Notes: generated by a model from the sequence alone, not told the origin. A stretch of DNA of 64,000 nucleotides from Agarophyton chilense (GCA_030374765.1 JARGXX010000008.1:372001-436000), one strand, 5' to 3'; numbered from the stretch's first letter, positions 19,122 to 29,489 are shown. Numbers and translations are program-made.

Positions 19122-20465
19122 GAAATGACTTCTTTACAGAAAAACCAAACATAGAAACTGGTTCAAGTCTCACCAGAAATGATAATACGTTCTCCAAAAT
19201 GGGTGTGTAAAGTCAAGCCGAAGAATGGAAATCAAGACAGAATATTTAAAGCTCGGTTGGTGGGCAGAGGATATCAACAAAAATACGGACTTTACTATTT
19301 CGAGGCATATGCACTTGTTGTGGGAATGGCATCTCTTCCGACCATGCTGGCAGTTGCATTACAAAGCAAAATGCATGTATGCCAAATGGATGTAAGGACT
19401 GCTTTCTTGAATAGAATAATTAAGAAAGAACTCTTTTTGTACCCACCTCAATGTTATATTAATACATATAATCCAACTCATGTATTCAAACTTGAGAAAT
19501 CCATTTATGGACTGAAACAGGCACCAAGAGCACGGTCCAAGGTAATTAGCAAAATGTTGGACAACATGAACTTTGAAAGATCCCATGCCGACAGTAGAAT
19601 CTTTATTGGAACTATTAACGGCAACATTATCTATATTGCACTATATGTAGATGATTTGGTGATGGCATGCTTTGATAAGGGTATTCTGGATATGGTTAAA
19701 AATCAACTTAGCTCAACATTCAAAATGAAAGACCTAGGCAAAAATTCGTCATGTTTTGGGAATTGAAATTAATTACAGCCGAGAGGAAGCACATATGAAA
19801 CTTGCACAATCAAATTATGCAAGAACGATTTTAAATAGATTCAATATGGAGTCGTGCAAAGAATTTAACCCGCCCATGGGAGCAAATATAATTCTTCAAA
19901 AGAAGGATAATAAGGAAGTGAATATGAAAACATCCCGTACAGAGAACTTATCAGCTCCTTGATGTACTTGATGCTGGGAACAAGACCAGACATTTCTAAT
20001 GCTATTGGGGTACTCAGACAGTTTTCTGAAAATCATTCAATGAAGCATTGGAAAGCCTGCAAGCAAATGTTGAGGTATGTCCAGAAAACCAAGGATTCCT
20101 TTTTGCTTTATACAAGATATGAAACACCCAAAGTAACATTATACAGTGATGCAAGTTGGAAAAATACAGAAGAACGAAAACCTATTTCTGGATTTAGGAT
20201 GTACTACAAAAAATGCATTCTATCATGGAGCAGCAAAAAGCAGAATACTGTTGCTCTGTCATTCACTGAAGCCGAAATAATAGCTCTATCTGAGACTGTG
20301 AAAGAAGGACAACGGATTTCAAAATTATTGTATGACTTGACATCTGAAATTATCACCCCTTTCATAATCTTTGTTGACAAGCAGTCTACGATTGCCTTAT
20401 CTAAAAACGAAGGCAGTCATGGAAAGACCAAACATCTATCTATAAAATATTTTTATGTTCAATAA
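19122..20465 (+). pseudogene. Copia A reverse transcriptase and RNase H
   Basis: The RT frame (19179-19766) has KWVCKVKPKNGN, FKARLVGRGYQQ, CQMDVRTAFLN (catalytic D), SIYGLKQAPRA and the YVDDLVM box at about 19645. A frameshift follows at KDLGK (about 19740). The frame resumes with GIEINYSRE (19756-19962), then with LGTRPDISNAIG (19959-20465). RNase H shows TLYSDASW, FTEAEIIALS and the SKHLSIKYFYVQ-like end. A TAG stops the frame just before 20465. Breaks at about 19150, 19740, 19960 and 20463 show that it is dead. Confidence 0.85.
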
Positions 20466-20610
20466 TGTTTGAAGAATGAAGAGCTGGTTTTTGAGTACTG
20501 TCGAACAGAAGATATGGCAGCTGATGTTTTTACGAAGTCACTGAACAGAATCAAGCCCTGGAATTTCATGAATATGCTTGGGTTACGGCAGTTATCAGGT
20601 CGAGGGAGGG

Positions 20611-20879
20611 TGTTGCAGAAACCTCTACAAGGTCTTAAGGAAGCATCTAGAAACTCCTCTATGAATGAGAACTGTGTAGAAGCATCTAGAAGCTTCCATA
20701 GAACATTTATCGTAGAAACTCTAAGTACCATCTTAGAAGAAATGCTGTGCTTCTAGAACAAAGTAGAAGTGCTTTAAAGCACTACAAAAGAATAGGTGAA
20801 AAAATACTGAGTCTCAAAAAAAGAACTCAAGTCTACACTTCATCAAGTTATTCGCGTTCTAAGTGTACTCCTTACATCA
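20611..20879 (+). repeat. 3' LTR of copia A
   Basis: It begins TGTTGCAGAAACC directly after a purine-rich GAGGGAGGG tract and ends ATCA. At about 269 bp it matches the solo LTR at 3415-3682 and the inverted LTR at 35332-35598. Confidence 0.88.
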
Positions 20880-20925
20880 ATGCGCAACGCATGTTCGCTT
20901 CTTACTGCGCCATGAAATGGAACCT

Positions 20926-21512
20926 TCATTCTTGATATTCACCACCATTGTCGTCCTTGAACTTCTTCAGTCGCTCGCCCGAATGTGTCTCTAGTTTCGA
21001 AATCATTTCTTTGACTGCTGCAGGCATCTCAGTGCGCCCTCGTAAGAACCGCACGAGAGAACGGGCACTGTGGTCCTCATAGGTTGTAGCTATGTTCCTT
21101 CTTCCTGAAAATGACTTTACCTTCACATGTCCCATTACCTCGGAGTGGACAAGTTCTGGAGCTTCTCCGCTGTGTGGTCGAATATTCTCTTTTGAGTTTT
21201 TGATCACTCCGTGATTTACCTTTGACACACGATTCGCAGTGACCTACCGATTTCACAGGTCGAATTGGGACTTCTTTGACAATAGAGAGAGTTTTGAGCA
21301 GATTCCCTTCGCTTGGATGTTCTAGTCGCCGATGCCATTTCTTCGTAAACACTTCTGCTGACTTGCAAATTAAAGCCTTTTCGCTTGCTTTGAAAGTAGA
21401 ACAGAATATCAAATTATACAGCTTGTCCGTAGTCTCAACTCCAGCTGCCACGATCTGTCCATTGAATTGTTCTGCAATCTCGCACATGCCATGCCTCCAG
21501 TGTCCGATCTGA
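20926..21512 (-). pseudogene. Copia pre-integrase/integrase fragment (family C)
   Basis: The minus strand encodes a copia pre-integrase region (WHRRLEHPSEGNLL, then CESCVKGKS, the zinc-binding Cys pair). In a shifted frame follow ELVHSEVMGHVKVKSFSGRR and KFKDDNGGEYQE, the second catalytic Asp region. The first catalytic Asp is replaced (HSEV rather than HSDV). The piece ends where copia A begins, so A may have truncated it. It differs from families A, B and D. Confidence 0.7.
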
Positions 21513-21559
21513 AGATAATTACAAATCCTCTCTTCCGGATAACACTGACAGAGAGGAAG

Positions 21560-22237
21560 CTACATACTAGCCCTGGTATGTAGTCTGTAAGTGTTGAAGA
21601 TTCGTCTCAGTGGTGCATGATAGAGGTCGCCAACGCCGATGCTGTTATGTGCCTGTACTCCTGATATTTGAAGTTCAACTTCGAAGTCTCCCATCCATGT
21701 CTCCCAGTACTTGGAGGTAAATATGGAGCCTTGGTCAGTTCGCATTTTGTTTGGCATTCCAGTGTAAGTGGTAGTCCATGCTTCCAGAAATGCGTCTCAG
21801 ACGTGCTCGGAGGAATCACATTTCAGTATGACTGCGTCTTCGTAGTGTGTTTGCGTGTCAACGATGGGAAGGACAAGTATACGTTTGCGCCGTTTGTACG
21901 AAACGGACATGAGATCCATGGCTATTTCTTGGTTGAAACGGATGGCAGCTTCTGGAATTGAAATACAGAACGAAAAGGAGAGGCGGAGAAGTACTGGCAC
22001 GATTTGAGAAATGTCCTGGAGTATCCGTTGGGTATCCGTCGTGGTGTCTTCTGGTTCAGCATGTTCTAGGTTATAGAGCTTTTGAGCACTTGGATGGAAG
22101 AAATGCTTTTCTAACTTGGATAGTTCGGCTCTCGTAAACAAGACTGCAAATTTTTTCCAAAACAAAAACATGTGACCGTTCTTCCGTAAGAGAGAAACGG
22201 AACTGTTTGTACAGTGATTCACAAGCTCATTATTCAC
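21560..22237 (-). pseudogene. Family D integrase
   Basis: FTRAELSKLEKHFFHPSAQKL provides the H-H zinc-binding start. AIRFNQEIAMDLM carries the first catalytic Asp. After a frameshift at about 21800 comes MRTDQGSIFTSKYWETW with the second Asp. The third position reads DLYHAPLRRIF where Glu would be expected before PLRRIF, so it may be lost. The sequence ends at about 21550. Confidence 0.7.
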
Positions 22238-22239
22238 GT

Positions 22240-22520
22240 TGTTTAAGTAGACACCGCAGCGATCAATGAGGTCGAGTCCAATCAGGAACGGTATGTCGGC
22301 GTCAACGACATTGATCCAAAAGGAGTCGAATTCGTTTGCGGGTAAGGGTACTCTGACGTGCAGCTGCCCTAAGCTGTTGCGATTCCCGTCGCCGAATTTG
22401 AAGGTATACGGTGACGGACGCAGTTTAAAGATTGTCCCGAAAGTTTGGCAGTAGGCCTTGGCTTGAGCCAGTCCGAAAACTGATTTGTGTGTCCCTGGGT
22501 CAATACAGCCACCTTCGAAT
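22240..22520 (-). pseudogene. Family D protease
   Basis: One minus-strand frame reads GCIDPGTHKSVFGLAQA (D-x-G type active site with altered third residue) and about 60 residues later DADIPFLIGLDLIDRCG, the typical flap/ILG region. Between them lie FKLRPSPYTFKFGDGN and LGQLHVRVPLP. The frame runs into the integrase frame at about 22237. Confidence 0.65.
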
Positions 22521-22999
22521 TTGCTGCGGGAATATGTTACTCTGCGCTTCGGGGTTATACGGAGGTTCAGTACTCCCTTGACGAATCTGTGGGCAAAGAT
22601 GGGGGTGACATTTGGGCAGGAGTGGCGGGAACGGGCGATAAAACGTGCAGGGAAGCATTACGAGAACAACGATGTGTACGCTGGTATGAAGTCACGGATA
22701 TCTGTGGGTTCCTTGGGCCTTTCATTGGAGACCATGCGGCCGAGTCGATCTCCATCTAAAAAACTTCATCCGAGCTGCATAGCATGTCGTTTACTTGCAG
22801 TAGTGGCCAAGTGGTTGGGGTTGGGAGTTCACGACTGGTTAGCGCGTTGGATGTATAAGGCGCACTTGAGTCGGCGTTTGCTATATCTTGATTGAACCCA
22901 GCTTCACCGATTGTGGTTTGTTCTGGGCCGGGTTAGTGAACCTCAACAAGGAGCTATTCCATCAGCTGTTTGACTGCCGCATAGGCGTCATCTTCGAGT

Positions 23000-24345
23000 T
23001 CAGTGAAGTTGATTCTCTTGGACCGAGATTGTTTGTAGCACTGTTTTGCTAGCTGTTTGTTTCGGTGGATACGGGCTTCATTGCGGGGTTTGGGACATGT
23101 TAAAAGCCTGCAACCGTTTTACTGACATTTCCAACAGACCTTGAGTATCATGGGAACATCGGTGTGTTGCGTCTGGACTCGTCCTGGGTTGTAAGACCTA
23201 GTTTCAAACCTCGGGTGTTTGAATGTTGAACGGCTGGTCGGTGGTCTGGCGTAACGTCCTTGTCCGGCAAAGTGTACTAAGGGATCATAATCTGGTGGTC
23301 CTTAGACTACGTGTGTAGTGGAAAGAAATGGACGGAAGGCAATGTTAGCCGAAGATGCCCTTTGCGTCTTCTGCGCTGTTTGTGCACGATTTTGTCCTAC
23401 AGTGAACTGGCGTTGGTTTCTTTCAGCACTGAATGACTCCGACATCAAGTATCTGTATGAAAGATGCTTGGCATTGACTTGTGATAAGATGTTTTGGGAC
23501 CATGAAATGCCTTGAACTGCACCGCGAAGGAAATTGCGCTTAGGTCTGTCCGTTCTGTCTTCCTGGTGGGTCATTCGCGCAAGGCGATCAATTTACTTGA
23601 CGAGAAGGTCCAAGGCTTCACGTTGAGATGCATTTTCTGTCACGAGGTCCGTTAGATGGAGGTCCTCTAACTTTGCAGACATATCTTCCCTGGTCGTCTC
23701 CAAAGCGTAGAAAGCATTTAATACTGCAACAACAGCGCCCCAGTCTTGAATCAAGCCCTTTACTTCTCCCTTGAAAAAATGCAGCGCGTCACCTGCGAGA
23801 AAAAATGCAGGTACTGAATTCTTAGATCACTGTTAGTCTTCTGCAGACTACAATAGTCCATGAAGGAAGAAACATGATCATTCCAATCTTCTTCAACATT
23901 GCCTTTGAATTTGTCGCGCTTACCTCGGTAACGATTGGTGAAAAACATTACGCGCTTGTTCTCATATTTCTTATCTGCTACTCCCACATTCTGGGCTGTA
24001 GCACCTCTATCGGCATTGATAGGTTGTGGAACTTGACGCTGGAACGGTATTTGTGATGCTGAAGGTATACCGCTTCCTCCAGGTGAGTTAAGAATAACAT
24101 CTCCGTTTTGAACGGCGTTCAAGTAGTCCACAGCACGCTTACGTTGCACTGTAAACTCCTCAACATTCCAAATGGCTGTTATAACCCTTTTAGCAATCAA
24201 CCTTCCAGTATCAGCTGTCTGAAGACCATCAATGTCTTGTGGCTCCAAGAACACCCGAATTCGTTTGTAGACTTCGTAGTTGCTAACTATATCCGGGTTG
24301 ACAAGTTGCATGGCTCCAATGTCTTCACGAATTGCCTCAAGAAGC
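23000..24345 (-). pseudogene. Family D gag
   Basis: The best frame (24345-23760) reads EAIREDIGAM and VNPDIVSNYEVYKRIRVFLEP, then FFTNRYRGKRDKFKGNVEEDW, a capsid-like stretch. It breaks at 23760. A zinc-knuckle-like block in another frame at about 23040-23160 reads CWKCQ, a stop, NGCRLLTCPKPRNEARI, which fits the usual C-x2-C...H...C followed by CPKP. Several stops make it non-functional. Confidence 0.65.
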
Positions 24346-24509
24346 TTTTCACCACTCAGCGGAGAAACAGTCTACATGTAGCTTAACAACGAGTTTCCAA
24401 GACCTCTTTGCAAGTTGTTGTGTAGGGAAATTGTTCCCCACGGTTTTGCGGGGTCAGCATTCATTACGATTGATGCAGTTTGTTTTAATTCGCGAATGTC
24501 GACAAACTC

Positions 24510-24541
24510 GGGGGGGGGAGGGGGGGGGGGGGAGGGGGAGG
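24510..24541 (+). repeat. G-rich homopolymer block
   Basis: About 32 bases almost entirely of G with three single A interruptions. It could form a G-quadruplex on the plus strand and is a likely site of assembly error or length variation. It sits just beyond the start of family D gag. Confidence 0.85.
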
Positions 24542-24646
24542 TTGGTTATGTGCCTATCGAAGAACGCAGGTTCTCCGGGTGTCCGCGGGGACAGGCGTAG
24601 AGGACTGAGTGCTAGCGTACTGACCCTGGTCAGTAGCATTAACAGG

Positions 24647-25189
24647 TTAATGTCGCGTAAAACAAATCCTACCGATTAGGAGAAAGAACCATTGACTTTG
24701 TCTATCAGACGTAAGTGGAAAAGATGCTGCGTAGACGAATGGGCGTGTCGATAGTCTAGTTAGTAGACAAAAGAACGTATCGATAGTGTGGCGGTACAAG
24801 TCATCGATATAAGGCTTTCGATAACATCTTTGCTGCCCTTTAGTTCTTCCGAGCAGACGAAAGGGCGCTTCGGACAGCAGCGTTTCCCAAACCATGCAAT
24901 AAACTAGCTTATTGCGTTCTTTGTAACTCATTCTGGCACCATATCCAGCAAAGCGATCGATATTAGTTTTTATTATCGCAACATAACAGGGCTGATATTT
25001 GAGCCGTCCTTGGTCATCACACTCGTTTGAGTGTGATAAAAAAATGGGCCTTTTTTCGTACGTTAAGCACGTTATATCCAAAATCTCCGGCGATACCCGG
25101 TAACTCGACAGCAGAATCGGTCCCAAGCCTATGGGCGTCCCAACAAAACCTACAGCGAAACCTATTAGACTGAACGTTGTAGCATACAT
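24647..25189 (-). CDS. Hypothetical protein, 180 aa
   Basis: An uninterrupted frame from a real ATG at 25189. The N-terminal 35 residues are hydrophobic (SLIGFAVGFVGTPIGLGPILL), so a signal anchor or membrane segment is possible. The remainder is mixed and ends in another hydrophobic stretch (WFFLLIG). I recognise no domain. It lies between copia remnants and the secreted-protein island. It could be a small host membrane protein, but chance is not excluded. Confidence 0.3.
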   Translation of the reverse strand: MYATTFSLIGFAVGFVGTPIGLGPILLSSYRVSPEILDITCLTYEKRPIFLSHSNECDDQGRLKYQPCYVAIIKTNIDRFAGYGARMSYKERNKLVYCMVWETLLSEAPFRLLGRTKGQQRCYRKPYIDDLYRHTIDTFFCLLTRLSTRPFVYAASFPLTSDRQSQWFFLLIGRICFTRH

Positions 25190-26342
25190 GGATTATTATT
25201 GTTAGAGAAGGACTAGCAGTGCGCTGTCTTTTTTTCACAGCTAACATAAAGCTCTCAGCTCTATATGGAGCTGGATTCAATAACCAAATGGCCAATCGAA
25301 TCGCTAGCGCTATATTTTCTTCAGATAACCCCGGGACAGAGCCGGTTCACATGATGGGCAAAGTCTTTGCGAACACGCTTCAAAGTGAATGTGGTACATC
25401 GTGCATTATTCTAAAATATGCGCGCTGTTATTTACCTCACTAGTCTTGCTCTAGACAGTCACCAAAAACATCGAAAATCCCGTAAGAGAATTGATATGTT
25501 TCACTGAAATGAATCGTTGGTTTTGTTTGCAAGTTAGTTTAATATAAAGAGACTATTGGCTACACAGTTGCCAATTGTCGACGTGTCAGGATCTCACCAA
25601 TCTCGAAGCCTTCGTTCAGCAGCGGCCAAGGGTTAAGTTTCAGCATAACCGGAATCCGCCATTGGATGTGGATAACATTACCATGCTGTGTTTCTCGTCC
25701 AGAGGTTGTGATTCAATCATGACAGCAACCGTTTTCTTCTTCACATCTCAATCGAGATGAAAGAGCTGCTCACATATGCAGGTGGCGTATGATGTTGCAA
25801 GTGACCAAACATTTGGTGACTCCCATTCTAAGCTGCCATGTCTTTCAAGCATTACCATGTCCTGTTTTCTGTTCTTGCGAAAAATGGCATGATGAGCACA
25901 CACCTCCATTGCTTCTGTATAGAAACGGTGTTCTGCGCGATGGTAAACAAAGCAATAAGAAATTCATTCATTAGAATATGGCATAAATGCGGACGCATGT
26001 ATGAGTAAAGGAGTTGTGAAGGGAGGAGAATTGGTGTTAACTTTGAGAAAGTTAACTTAATCAGGATTATATTTACAAGAAAAATCATCTGTGCATCTCC
26101 TTACTTTTTCGTGAGAGAAAAGAATAGAACATAACCCTACAATTAGGCACAAGCAGGAGCCATATATGAGTAAACTGCCAAGTAATGAATACGAAGTCGC
26201 CATCAGATCTCAAATGTTTTGTAATTGCATGTTCTTTCTTCACATAATATGAGTTCAACAAAGACATTCAATTTTTCATCTGCTGTTTTGTTTTCTGTCT
26301 TGAGTTCCAGTGCATGCGATTGGTCCGCGGCTCTCGTTTTGG
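25190..26342. other. Intergenic region before the secreted-protein island
   Basis: No convincing gene. Short plus-strand frames at 25219-25443 and 25575-25974 have no recognisable content. It leads into the TATA box at 26343. Confidence 0.3.
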
Positions 26343-26350
26343 TATAAAAG
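26343..26350 (+). promoter_or_regulatory. TATA box of the small cysteine-rich secreted gene
   Basis: TATAAAAG, 106 bp between its end and the ATG at 26456. The same octamer precedes the secreted gene at 31804 at a similar distance. Confidence 0.75.
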
Positions 26351-26455
26351 ACGAAGAGTTCTTGACTTTTCTTCTTTCAAGAATCCAGGCATTCTCTGAT
26401 CATCCCACCAAACCCATTCAATATCCATTTAAACGCAAACAAGGCCACTGCTAAT

Positions 26456-26860
26456 ATGATCCCTGTCGCCATAGCTTTTCTTCTATGTGTAATTCTAGTC
26501 GGAAGTGCCTTCGCTTCTCCTGCATTTACCGTCGAACAAATCGACAATATATCCGACAACGAAATTATGGATGATTATCTGGCAACCGTGGATCGCACAG
26601 CATATAACCATCCCCGTTACATGCGCAGGAAGAGCTTTACTGTATCGTGTGATACGAGGCAATGCTGCCATGGTTCAACCGGGGGACGATGTGTGCTTTC
26701 GTCAAGCAACCGCTGTGTTATGCAGAACATGAGAGGAAGCAAAGCGAATGTTGCATGTCTCAACTACGCATGTGGAAAGACAAGGTCTTCACGACCCAAA
26801 CCACCGCACCTGCATCGGGAACCCAGCGTTACCCGAACAGGAACTACCAATTCAGAGTAG
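26456..26860 (+). CDS. Secreted cysteine-rich prepropeptide, 134 aa
   Basis: The ATG at 26456 opens a clear signal peptide: a hydrophobic core follows MIPVA, with probable cleavage after AFA (about residue 20). An acidic pro-region (about 21-53) ends in a basic RYMRRK site (54-59) of the kind cut by kexin-like proteases. The mature part would start at about residue 60. It has seven cysteines at 65, 70, 71, 79, 87, 101 and 106 (C-x4-CC-x7-C-x7-C-x13-C-x4-C), followed by a basic Pro/Arg tail. A small disulphide-rich extracellular peptide is implied; an antimicrobial or signalling role is only a guess. The odd cysteine number and a duplicated segment at 27094 suggest that the real 3' end may differ. 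AATAAA lies at 27421. Confidence 0.72.
   Translation: MIPVAIAFLLCVILVGSAFASPAFTVEQIDNISDNEIMDDYLATVDRTAYNHPRYMRRKSFTVSCDTRQCCHGSTGGRCVLSSSNRCVMQNMRGSKANVACLNYACGKTRSSRPKPPHLHREPSVTRTGTTNSE
26717..26796 (+). repeat. 80-bp coding repeat, copy 1
   Basis: It encodes the VMQNMRGSKANVACLNYACG region and a few residues beyond. It is repeated with about five differences at 27094-27173. Confidence 0.9.
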
Positions 26861-26947
26861 AGGGGAAATCGCGCTCGCAACCCACGCAGTCGTGGATGGC
26901 CTACAGAAGAGTAATATCGCAACCCAGAAACACTGTAAATAAGCCAA

Positions 26948-26971
26948 CCTCCAGACAGAGCTGTCTGGAGG
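26948..26971. repeat. Perfect 11-bp inverted repeat
   Basis: CCTCCAGACAG and CTGTCTGGAGG separated by AG. It lies between the two copies of the 80-bp repeat, downstream of the stop at 26860, and could form a hairpin in the transcript. Confidence 0.85.
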
Positions 26972-27093
26972 AAGGGGGAATCCTCAGAGTGAGAGACATC
27001 TCTGAGAATTTGGTGCGTGCTCTTTCCTTGCTTTTGCTCAGACTGCCTCTGGCCAGTCGTCTGATCCCGCCCACGCATCGCACTCGATCAACA

Positions 27094-27276
27094 GTGATGC
27101 AGAACATGAGAGAAAGCAACGCGAATGTTGCATGTCTCAACTGCGCATGTGGAAAGACTAGGTCTTCACGACCGGCGACAGCTTGTCTGGTCGGCGTGAG
27201 CAAGTGGACTGTCCTGAGAGTGTTTGATCCCAAGGCATATTGCTGGGACCCGTGTGACGGGTGCCAGTCGTATTAG
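27094..27276 (+). other. Possible alternative C-terminal exon with 80-bp repeat, copy 2
   Basis: 27094-27173 repeats the coding segment at 26717-26796. The same frame then stays open for another 34 codons to a stop at 27274-27276, adding cysteines (ATACLVG, AYCWDPCDGC). Joining it in place of the first copy would give an even number of cysteines. However, no simple GT-AG intron with clean reading was found at the repeat edges. The AATAAA at 27421 lies downstream of both versions. A decayed tandem duplicate is the alternative. Confidence 0.4.
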
Positions 27277-27420
27277 TGAATGCGGTTGGTTGACTGCGGT
27301 ACACGAGCATGCCTGTTGCTCTAGACGATTGCTTCGTCTAGATGGCGTAAGGCCCATTGATGGTGACTCGCTTTGCTGGCGACACTGTCCATGATGCATG
27401 ATGATAAAGTTTTTATTCTT

Positions 27421-27426
27421 AATAAA
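27421..27426 (+). terminator. Polyadenylation signal AATAAA
   Basis: AATAAA about 560 bp after the stop at 26860 and 145 bp after the alternative stop at 27276. Confidence 0.5.
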
Positions 27427-28722
27427 TGATGCGTATATGTGATTTGTTACTGCGTTGGACCACCTTCTACGTGTAAAGGAGCAAATGAATATCAAAGAGC
27501 CTCGTTCGTGGGCTGCTGTGGATTCTTTCCGTTTTCTTTTGTATGAATTTCCTCCTAGTGTTCGCCGTCTGTGCACCTGCGCAAGAGTCTTCGCAAACGC
27601 GCCTCAAACTGACACTCTCACTCTCCAGCGGGAGAAGGAGGCTCAAGCTCGGTTGTTTCAAGCAGCACTAGGGGTGGATAAACGAATGGTACGCCGTTAA
27701 AATACAACACAGATACAGACGTCGAGCATGCGTATGGTGAAATGTAAGACGGTGAGTGAAGAAAGCGCATCTGACACGAGGAATCTGTCAGAATAAACGG
27801 GAATGACGAGAGTTCAGTTTCGATTGCCCTTGTGGATATTCCCACACCGTGTTTCTAATTAATGATGACGTGAAAAGGTAAAAGGCATATATATATACAT
27901 ATATTTTTTCACCAGTTCAGGTCGAGAGATCTATATGCTCTTTATATTATTCAGACAGATAAAACATATGCAACAACGACTTTGGCTCGAAATTCTTGCA
28001 CGACGTTTACAGATATGAATTTCGCATTGAGAATCAATCCCATATTCATAGACACTGTCCTTCATGTTTGGCAAACCCGACCAGAGATTTTCTTGTAGCA
28101 CGTGACAGATCCCAAGCTCAAGCTACGTCGCCAATACCAAAAACAAAACCATGCTGATGCTCTTACGAAAAAGTCTTTTGAGCAATGCACTTCAACAAAT
28201 GCTTTATGAAGGACAACTTTCCGTGGAAGTCGCGAAAGTTGAAGTTCGCTCTTTCGGATATTTATTTTGGTACGATTTTTTCAAAGAGATGATGAAAAAT
28301 ATGAATCTTGTAAAGAGAGCGACCTGCAGTCGGCTCACCACTGACTCCATTGAGTTTCTTAATTTCTTTCTGACATGCTACCCAGAACCCTTTGATGTCC
28401 TGCGCGAGGAGGAAGGGGCTTGGAGGACCTGGACGTGGATTCATGTCTTTCTGGCGCGCTTCAAATGTGGCGGGGGGGTAAAGGAGAGACGACTGCGGCA
28501 CTGGAAGACGTGCATCAATTCACTGTGTTTTTCGATCGCTGTCATTCTCCTGCATCTTGGTGTAAGCATTTTGTAAGTTGTGGGTTCTTCGTTTGGAACG
28601 TTAGCTGATATGTCCTATGAAGTTGCCACGTTGCACCGTTGCCACATTGACTACGATACCCCAATTGTGGATCCACCCTTTAGATGGAGAGCCAGAACTA
28701 CTAAAGAAAAAACACGGGCAAC
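27427..28722. other. Intergenic region
   Basis: No clear gene. Around 28135-28170 the plus strand encodes NHADALTKK, reminiscent of the tail of copia RNase H, but too short to call. A 141-codon frame (28151-28576) has no recognisable content. Confidence 0.3.
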
Positions 28723-28728
28723 TTTATT
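28723..28728 (-). terminator. Polyadenylation signal for the 28827-29489 gene
   Basis: TTTATT on the plus strand, so AATAAA on the minus strand, about 100 bp past the stop codon at 28827. Confidence 0.55.
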
Positions 28729-28826
28729 GCTTGAGTATCATCATCATGAGCCTAAACCCCAGAAGGGCAGAATTAAACTCAACTCTAAGGGAACTCTCTC
28801 AATAGTGGAGGTCATTCCGAGTCTCC

Positions 28827-29489
28827 TTAGGCTCGTTCGAGAGTCATTCGAGTGTGCTGGGGACCGCGGATGATCGTCACCTCAGCCACGTTGTGCGATG
28901 AGCAATCCCGCTGGGTCCCAGGGTGGATGCGAGTCGATAGAGTAGCACCCCCAGCCACACCACCATCGCTCTTTCTGCGGAGAGAAATCTTCATCTGAGC
29001 GGGGCCTTGGTTATCAGAGTTAAACCATCCAGCGTTGGCCGTGATAGTGGTTCTTGCGCTCCACTTGCCGTCTTGACGTGCCTTTTCTACATCGATTACA
29101 ACAACTTCAGTTCCTCCATTGCTGGTATTATCTCCACCAAACTCGACGTACGGCGTAGGATTGTTGCAGCTGTACCCGACGTTGGCATTGAGGAATCTGG
29201 TGCTGGTGTCAAGATCACGCTGGTCAGGGGACCATGTGTATTCGACCACCATCTCAAGAAGAGGCAGCTGGATGTTGGGGATCAAGAATGAGTTATCGGG
29301 AAGGGAGCATGAATAGCCACCGTCACATTCCCTCAACTCACAGATGTCGCGAGTGACGGGGTGCTGACATTCTCGGACAGAAAGCGTACGGTCGGCATTG
29401 CAGCGGTTCATGCAAACATGGTTGCTCGTGTGTTGAGCGAAACCGGATCCGAGCATTACCAAAAGAAAAGCGATGTAGAAGAGCTTCAT
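28827..29489 (-). CDS. Secreted cysteine-rich protein, 220 aa (paralogue 1)
   Basis: The ATG at 29489 begins a signal peptide (MKLFYIAFLLVMLGSGFA, cleavage near 18-19). The N-terminal domain has six cysteines at about 26, 30, 41, 50, 55 and 61 in CMNRCNADRTLS...ECQHPVTRDIC. A beta-rich region follows with LDTSTRFL, VGYSCNN, FGGDNTSNGGTE, GKWSARTT and SLRRKSDGG, plus two more cysteines. The overall layout is shared with the 225-aa product at 31804-32481. The domain is not one that I can name; it looks like a secreted or cell-wall beta-sandwich, possibly carbohydrate-binding. A TATTTAAG box lies at 29592-29599 (-), about 103 bp before the ATG, and an AATAAA follows the gene. It has no frameshift or stop and is very likely a real gene. 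Confidence 0.85.
   Translation of the reverse strand: MKLFYIAFLLVMLGSGFAQHTSNHVCMNRCNADRTLSVRECQHPVTRDICELRECDGGYSCSLPDNSFLIPNIQLPLLEMVVEYTWSPDQRDLDTSTRFLNANVGYSCNNPTPYVEFGGDNTSNGGTEVVVIDVEKARQDGKWSARTTITANAGWFNSDNQGPAQMKISLRRKSDGGVAGGATLSTRIHPGTQRDCSSHNVAEVTIIRGPQHTRMTLERA

Larger units (their letters stand above)
17014..20879 (+). mobile_element. Ty1/copia element, family A, internally deleted
   Basis: A partial 5' LTR (17014 to about 17160) matches the 3' LTR (20611-20879) base for base in blocks. It then jumps straight into sequence that normally follows the protease active site, so the rest of the LTR, the primer binding site, gag and most of protease are deleted. Integrase, RT and RNase H follow in copia order, broken by stops and shifts. 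A polypurine tract (about 20602-20610) precedes the 3' LTR. A foreign insertion sits at about 18744-19116. No matching target duplication was found outside the LTRs (AAATC left, ATGCG right). Confidence 0.88.
21560..24345 (-). mobile_element. Ty1/copia-type element remnant (family D): gag, protease, integrase
   Basis: In minus-strand order: gag (24345-23000), protease (about 22520-22240), integrase (22237-21560). RT and RNase H are absent because the element is cut at about 21550, where family C begins. Gag, protease and integrase are shifted relative to each other. No LTR was identified. Confidence 0.75.

Noticed and set aside
28130..28240. Copia RNase H tail (NHADALTKK)
   Set aside because: Nine residues are too little, and no upstream RNase H or LTR could be read.
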